A stretch of 15,466 nt of DNA, taken from ZCTH02-B3 sp036563895 (GTDB taxonomy: Bacteria; Bacillota; Bacilli; Paenibacillales; Paenibacillaceae). The notes below the pieces were generated by a model. That model ran no database searches. It had not been told where the DNA came from and was given only the letters and a program-made list of their open reading frames with translations. Of this stretch, positions 13,005-15,466 are shown in pieces. Positions within the stretch are counted from its first letter, which is position 1; every line of letters begins with the position of its first letter. The stretch is taken from contig DATCLN010000162.1 of the NCBI GenBank assembly GCA_036563895.1, forward strand, positions 1 through 15,466, given 5' to 3'. The translations under genes were made by a program, and so were the position numbers.

Positions 13005-15446
13005 CTATTCGCGCAGTTTCGCGCCGAACGTCTTCTCCAGGACGGCGAGGACGCGGGCCTGGGCTTCCGACGCCTCCTCGTCGGTCAGCGTCCGGTCGGG
13101 ATGGCGGAACACCAGCGACAGCGCCACGCTCTTTTTCCCGGCCCCCAGACGCTCGCCGGTGTACACGTCGAACACGTGCACCGATTCGAGCCATTCTCCC
13201 GCGGCGTCCGCCGCCGCGGAGGTGAGTTCGGCCGCCGTCACGCCGCTGTCCACCACCACCGCCAGATCGCGTTCCACTGCCGGGAAGCGTGGCAGGGGAC
13301 GGTATGTGATGCTCGCGTCCGCCGCTTCGTAAAGGGGCGCCAGTTCCACCTCGGCCACGAAGGTGTCGGCGAATTCCCACTCCCGTTGAAGATCGGGATG
13401 CAGCTGCCCCACGTAGCCGATCACGGCCGCCCCCTGTTCCGTCCGCAGTTCGATGGCCGCCGTCCGTCCGGGATGGAAGCCCGCCGGCGAAGCGGCGCGC
13501 CAGGCGATGCGTTCGGACAGGCCCAGCCGCGCAAACAGCGTCTCCAGCAGCCCTTTCGCATCGTAGAAATCATAGGGCTCGGCGGGACCGTGCCATTCGG
13601 CGCGCCGGCGCAGGCCGGTGAGCAGCAGCGCCAGGCGCTGTTTTTCCTCCGGCAGACGGGTCAGCGCCGCTTCTTCGGTATGGAAGACGTGGCCCATTTC
13701 GAAGAGGGCGATGTCCCGGGTGTGGCGCGCGCGGTTGTTGGCCGCCGCTTCCATCAGGCTGGGGATGAGCGACGTGCGCAGGGTGCTGCGCTCCTCGCTC
13801 ATCGGCATGGCCACCCGGATCGGCCGGACACCGGCGGCCAGATCGGGGAACAGCGCCGCCCGTTCCGGCGAGGTAAGAGCGTAGCTCACCGCCTCGTGCA
13901 GCCCCGCGCCGGTCATGACCCGGCGGATTTCGCGGCGGATCGCCTGCGCCTTGGTGAGCGTGCCGGTGGTGGCCGGTCCTTCGATCGGCGTCGCCGGAAT
14001 CTTGTCATACCCGTGCAGTCGGGCCACTTCCTCGATCAGATCCACATCCAGCGCAATGTCGAGCCGCCGCGTCGGCACCCTGACCCGCCAGGCCGGACCC
14101 GGGAGCGGCTCATGCTCGAATCCCAGCCGGGACCAGATGGTGCCGACCTCCAGCGCGTCCAGCGACGTGCCGAGCACCCGGTTGATCCGCTCCAGGGACA
14201 GCTCCACGACGCGGGGCTCCGGCGAATCCGCCCGTTCCTCCGCCACGCCCTTCGACACCCGGCCGCCCGCCAGGCGGACGATCAGGTCCGCCGCCCGGTC
14301 CAGCGCCGCGCGCACCCGCCAGGGGTCCGTGCCTTTCTCGAACCGCTGGGACGCCTCGGTCCTCAGCCCGAGCCGGCGCGACGTGATGCGGACGCTGGCG
14401 GCGTCGAAACGGGCGGATTCCAGGATGATGTCCGTGGTGTCCTCCGTCACTTCGGAATTGGCGCCGCCCATTACGCCGGCGATGGCGATGGGGCCGCCAG
14501 CGTCGGCGATGACCAGCATGTCCGCCGCCAGCTCCCGCTCCTGCCCGTCCAGCGTGACGATCTTCTCGCCGGGCCGCGCCCGGCGCGCCTCGATGCGTCC
14601 GCCGGCCACCTTCGCCGCGTCGAAGGCGTGCAACGGCTGGCCGTATTCCAGCATGACGAAGTTGGTCACGTCAACCACGTTGTTGATCGGCCGGATGCCC
14701 GCCGCCATGAGACGGTTTTGCAGCCACAGGGGAGAAGGCCCGATGCGCACGCCCCGGATGTGCCGGGCCGCGTAGTGCGGGCACAGGTCCCGGTCGGGCA
14801 CGGAGACGGTCACCGCCCCCGCGATGTCGTCCCCCTCTTCGCGGAGATCCGTTTGCGGCAGCCGCACGGAACGCCCCGTCAGCGCCGCCGCCTCATAGGC
14901 GACGCCCAGCATGCTGAGGCAGTCCGCCCGGTTGGGCGTCAGCTCCAGCTCCAGCACCGTGTCGTCCAGTTCCAGAAGCTCCGCCACGTCGGTCCCGATT
15001 TCCGCGTCTTCGGGAAGCACCAGGATGCCATCCTGCTGCTCCTTCGGAAAGAGCTTGACATTGAGGCCGAGTTCGCGCGCGGAACAAATCATTCCCTGGG
15101 ATTTGACACCCCGGATTTCCGCCTCCCCGATGCGGACGCCGCCGGGCAGCGCGGCGCCGGGCAGCGCCACGGGCACCTTCTGGCCGGCCGCCACGTTGGG
15201 AGCCCCGCACACGATTTGCAGATCGGCTCCCTGGCCGACATCGACGGTGCACACGCTCAGCTTGTCGGCGTTCGGGTGCCGGTCGCGGTTTTTCACCAGC
15301 CCGACCTTCACGCCGCTTACGCCTTCATTGCGGGAAGTGAGCGATCCGACTTCGATTCCCCCGCGCGTGAGCCGTTCGGCCAGATCTTCGGGGGAAACGC
15401 CCGTGAGATCGATATATTCGTTCAGCCACCGATAGGATACGTTCAC
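13005..15446 (-). CDS. pheT: Phenylalanyl-tRNA synthetase beta subunit
   Basis: PheT is the beta chain of the alpha2-beta2 enzyme that attaches phenylalanine to tRNA-Phe. The 813 residues cover the full domain order: N-terminal MNVSYRWLNEYIDL, tRNA-binding OB fold (about 40-155, with NADKLSVCTVDVG and QGMICSARELGL), B3/B4 editing domain with ELTPNRADCLS and NNVVDVTNFVMLEYGQPLHAFD, B5 domain, pseudo-catalytic core with ERSTLRTSLIPSLMEAAANN, and the C-terminal anticodon-binding ferredoxin-like domain (about 720-813, KSVALSLVFRHPDRTLTDEE). The start is GTG 15446, with GCGAGG upstream, nearly at the window edge, so pheS and the T-box or attenuator that usually controls the operon would be outside to the right. 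It is complete and ordinary. Confidence 0.98.
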   Translation of the reverse strand: MNVSYRWLNEYIDLTGVSPEDLAERLTRGGIEVGSLTSRNEGVSGVKVGLVKNRDRHPNADKLSVCTVDVGQGADLQIVCGAPNVAAGQKVPVALPGAALPGGVRIGEAEIRGVKSQGMICSARELGLNVKLFPKEQQDGILVLPEDAEIGTDVAELLELDDTVLELELTPNRADCLSMLGVAYEAAALTGRSVRLPQTDLREEGDDIAGAVTVSVPDRDLCPHYAARHIRGVRIGPSPLWLQNRLMAAGIRPINNVVDVTNFVMLEYGQPLHAFDAAKVAGGRIEARRARPGEKIVTLDGQERELAADMLVIADAGGPIAIAGVMGGANSEVTEDTTDIILESARFDAASVRITSRRLGLRTEASQRFEKGTDPWRVRAALDRAADLIVRLAGGRVSKGVAEERADSPEPRVVELSLERINRVLGTSLDALEVGTIWSRLGFEHEPLPGPAWRVRVPTRRLDIALDVDLIEEVARLHGYDKIPATPIEGPATTGTLTKAQAIRREIRRVMTGAGLHEAVSYALTSPERAALFPDLAAGVRPIRVAMPMSEERSTLRTSLIPSLMEAAANNRARHTRDIALFEMGHVFHTEEAALTRLPEEKQRLALLLTGLRRRAEWHGPAEPYDFYDAKGLLETLFARLGLSERIAWRAASPAGFHPGRTAAIELRTEQGAAVIGYVGQLHPDLQREWEFADTFVAEVELAPLYEAADASITYRPLPRFPAVERDLAVVVDSGVTAAELTSAAADAAGEWLESVHVFDVYTGERLGAGKKSVALSLVFRHPDRTLTDEEASEAQARVLAVLEKTFGAKLRE

Positions 15447-15466
15447 CGGTCAACGCCTCGCTTTCC

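Overview
This GC-rich window looks like chromosome from an endospore-forming Firmicute of the Bacillales, most likely a Paenibacillaceae-type thermophile or compost organism. That placement is my inference from protein style, the yumC/yutM/yuzB/yutI gene set, Sda, a YheC/YheD protein and strong AGGAGG-type ribosome binding sites. Most genes are ordinary chromosomal housekeeping genes. I see no tRNA, rRNA, CRISPR array or prophage.

Left edge (1-1730): the first 137 bases are the 5' end of a group IIC-type intron on the minus strand. It sits just downstream of the terminator hairpin of a small unknown gene (188-502). That gene follows a type II NADH dehydrogenase (522-1721). The NADH dehydrogenase leader carries a near-consensus Rex operator. 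Divergent from it is a thioredoxin-reductase-like ferredoxin-NADP reductase (2027-3043).

Middle (3095-7366): a very small gene on the minus strand encodes the sporulation checkpoint protein Sda. Behind it lies a cluster of five DnaA-box-like 9-mers, so the DnaA-Sda replication checkpoint is readable directly from the DNA. Next come a short YheC/YheD ATP-grasp protein, an IscA-like iron-sulfur carrier and a hypothetical protein, all on the minus strand. On the plus strand is aminofutalosine synthase MqnE, then on the minus strand a YuzB-like four-cysteine protein, then on the plus strand an Nfu-type scaffold.

Right part (7464-15446), all on the minus strand: pheT, an unusually long coiled-coil ZapA, heme A synthase ctaA, a UbiD-family decarboxylase, a HEPN-domain protein and an SDR oxidoreductase that overlaps the HEPN gene by 4 nt.

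The themes are electron transport (NDH-2, FNR, heme A, and menaquinone by the futalosine route through MqnE plus a UbiD-type decarboxylase) and Fe-S cluster supply (IscA-like, Nfu, YuzB). Redox control by Rex and cell-cycle control by DnaA/Sda are superimposed. The most interesting signals are the sda gene with its DnaA boxes, the Rex operator, the terminator-targeted group IIC intron, the HEPN protein with two R-N-x3-H motifs, and the 267-residue ZapA.
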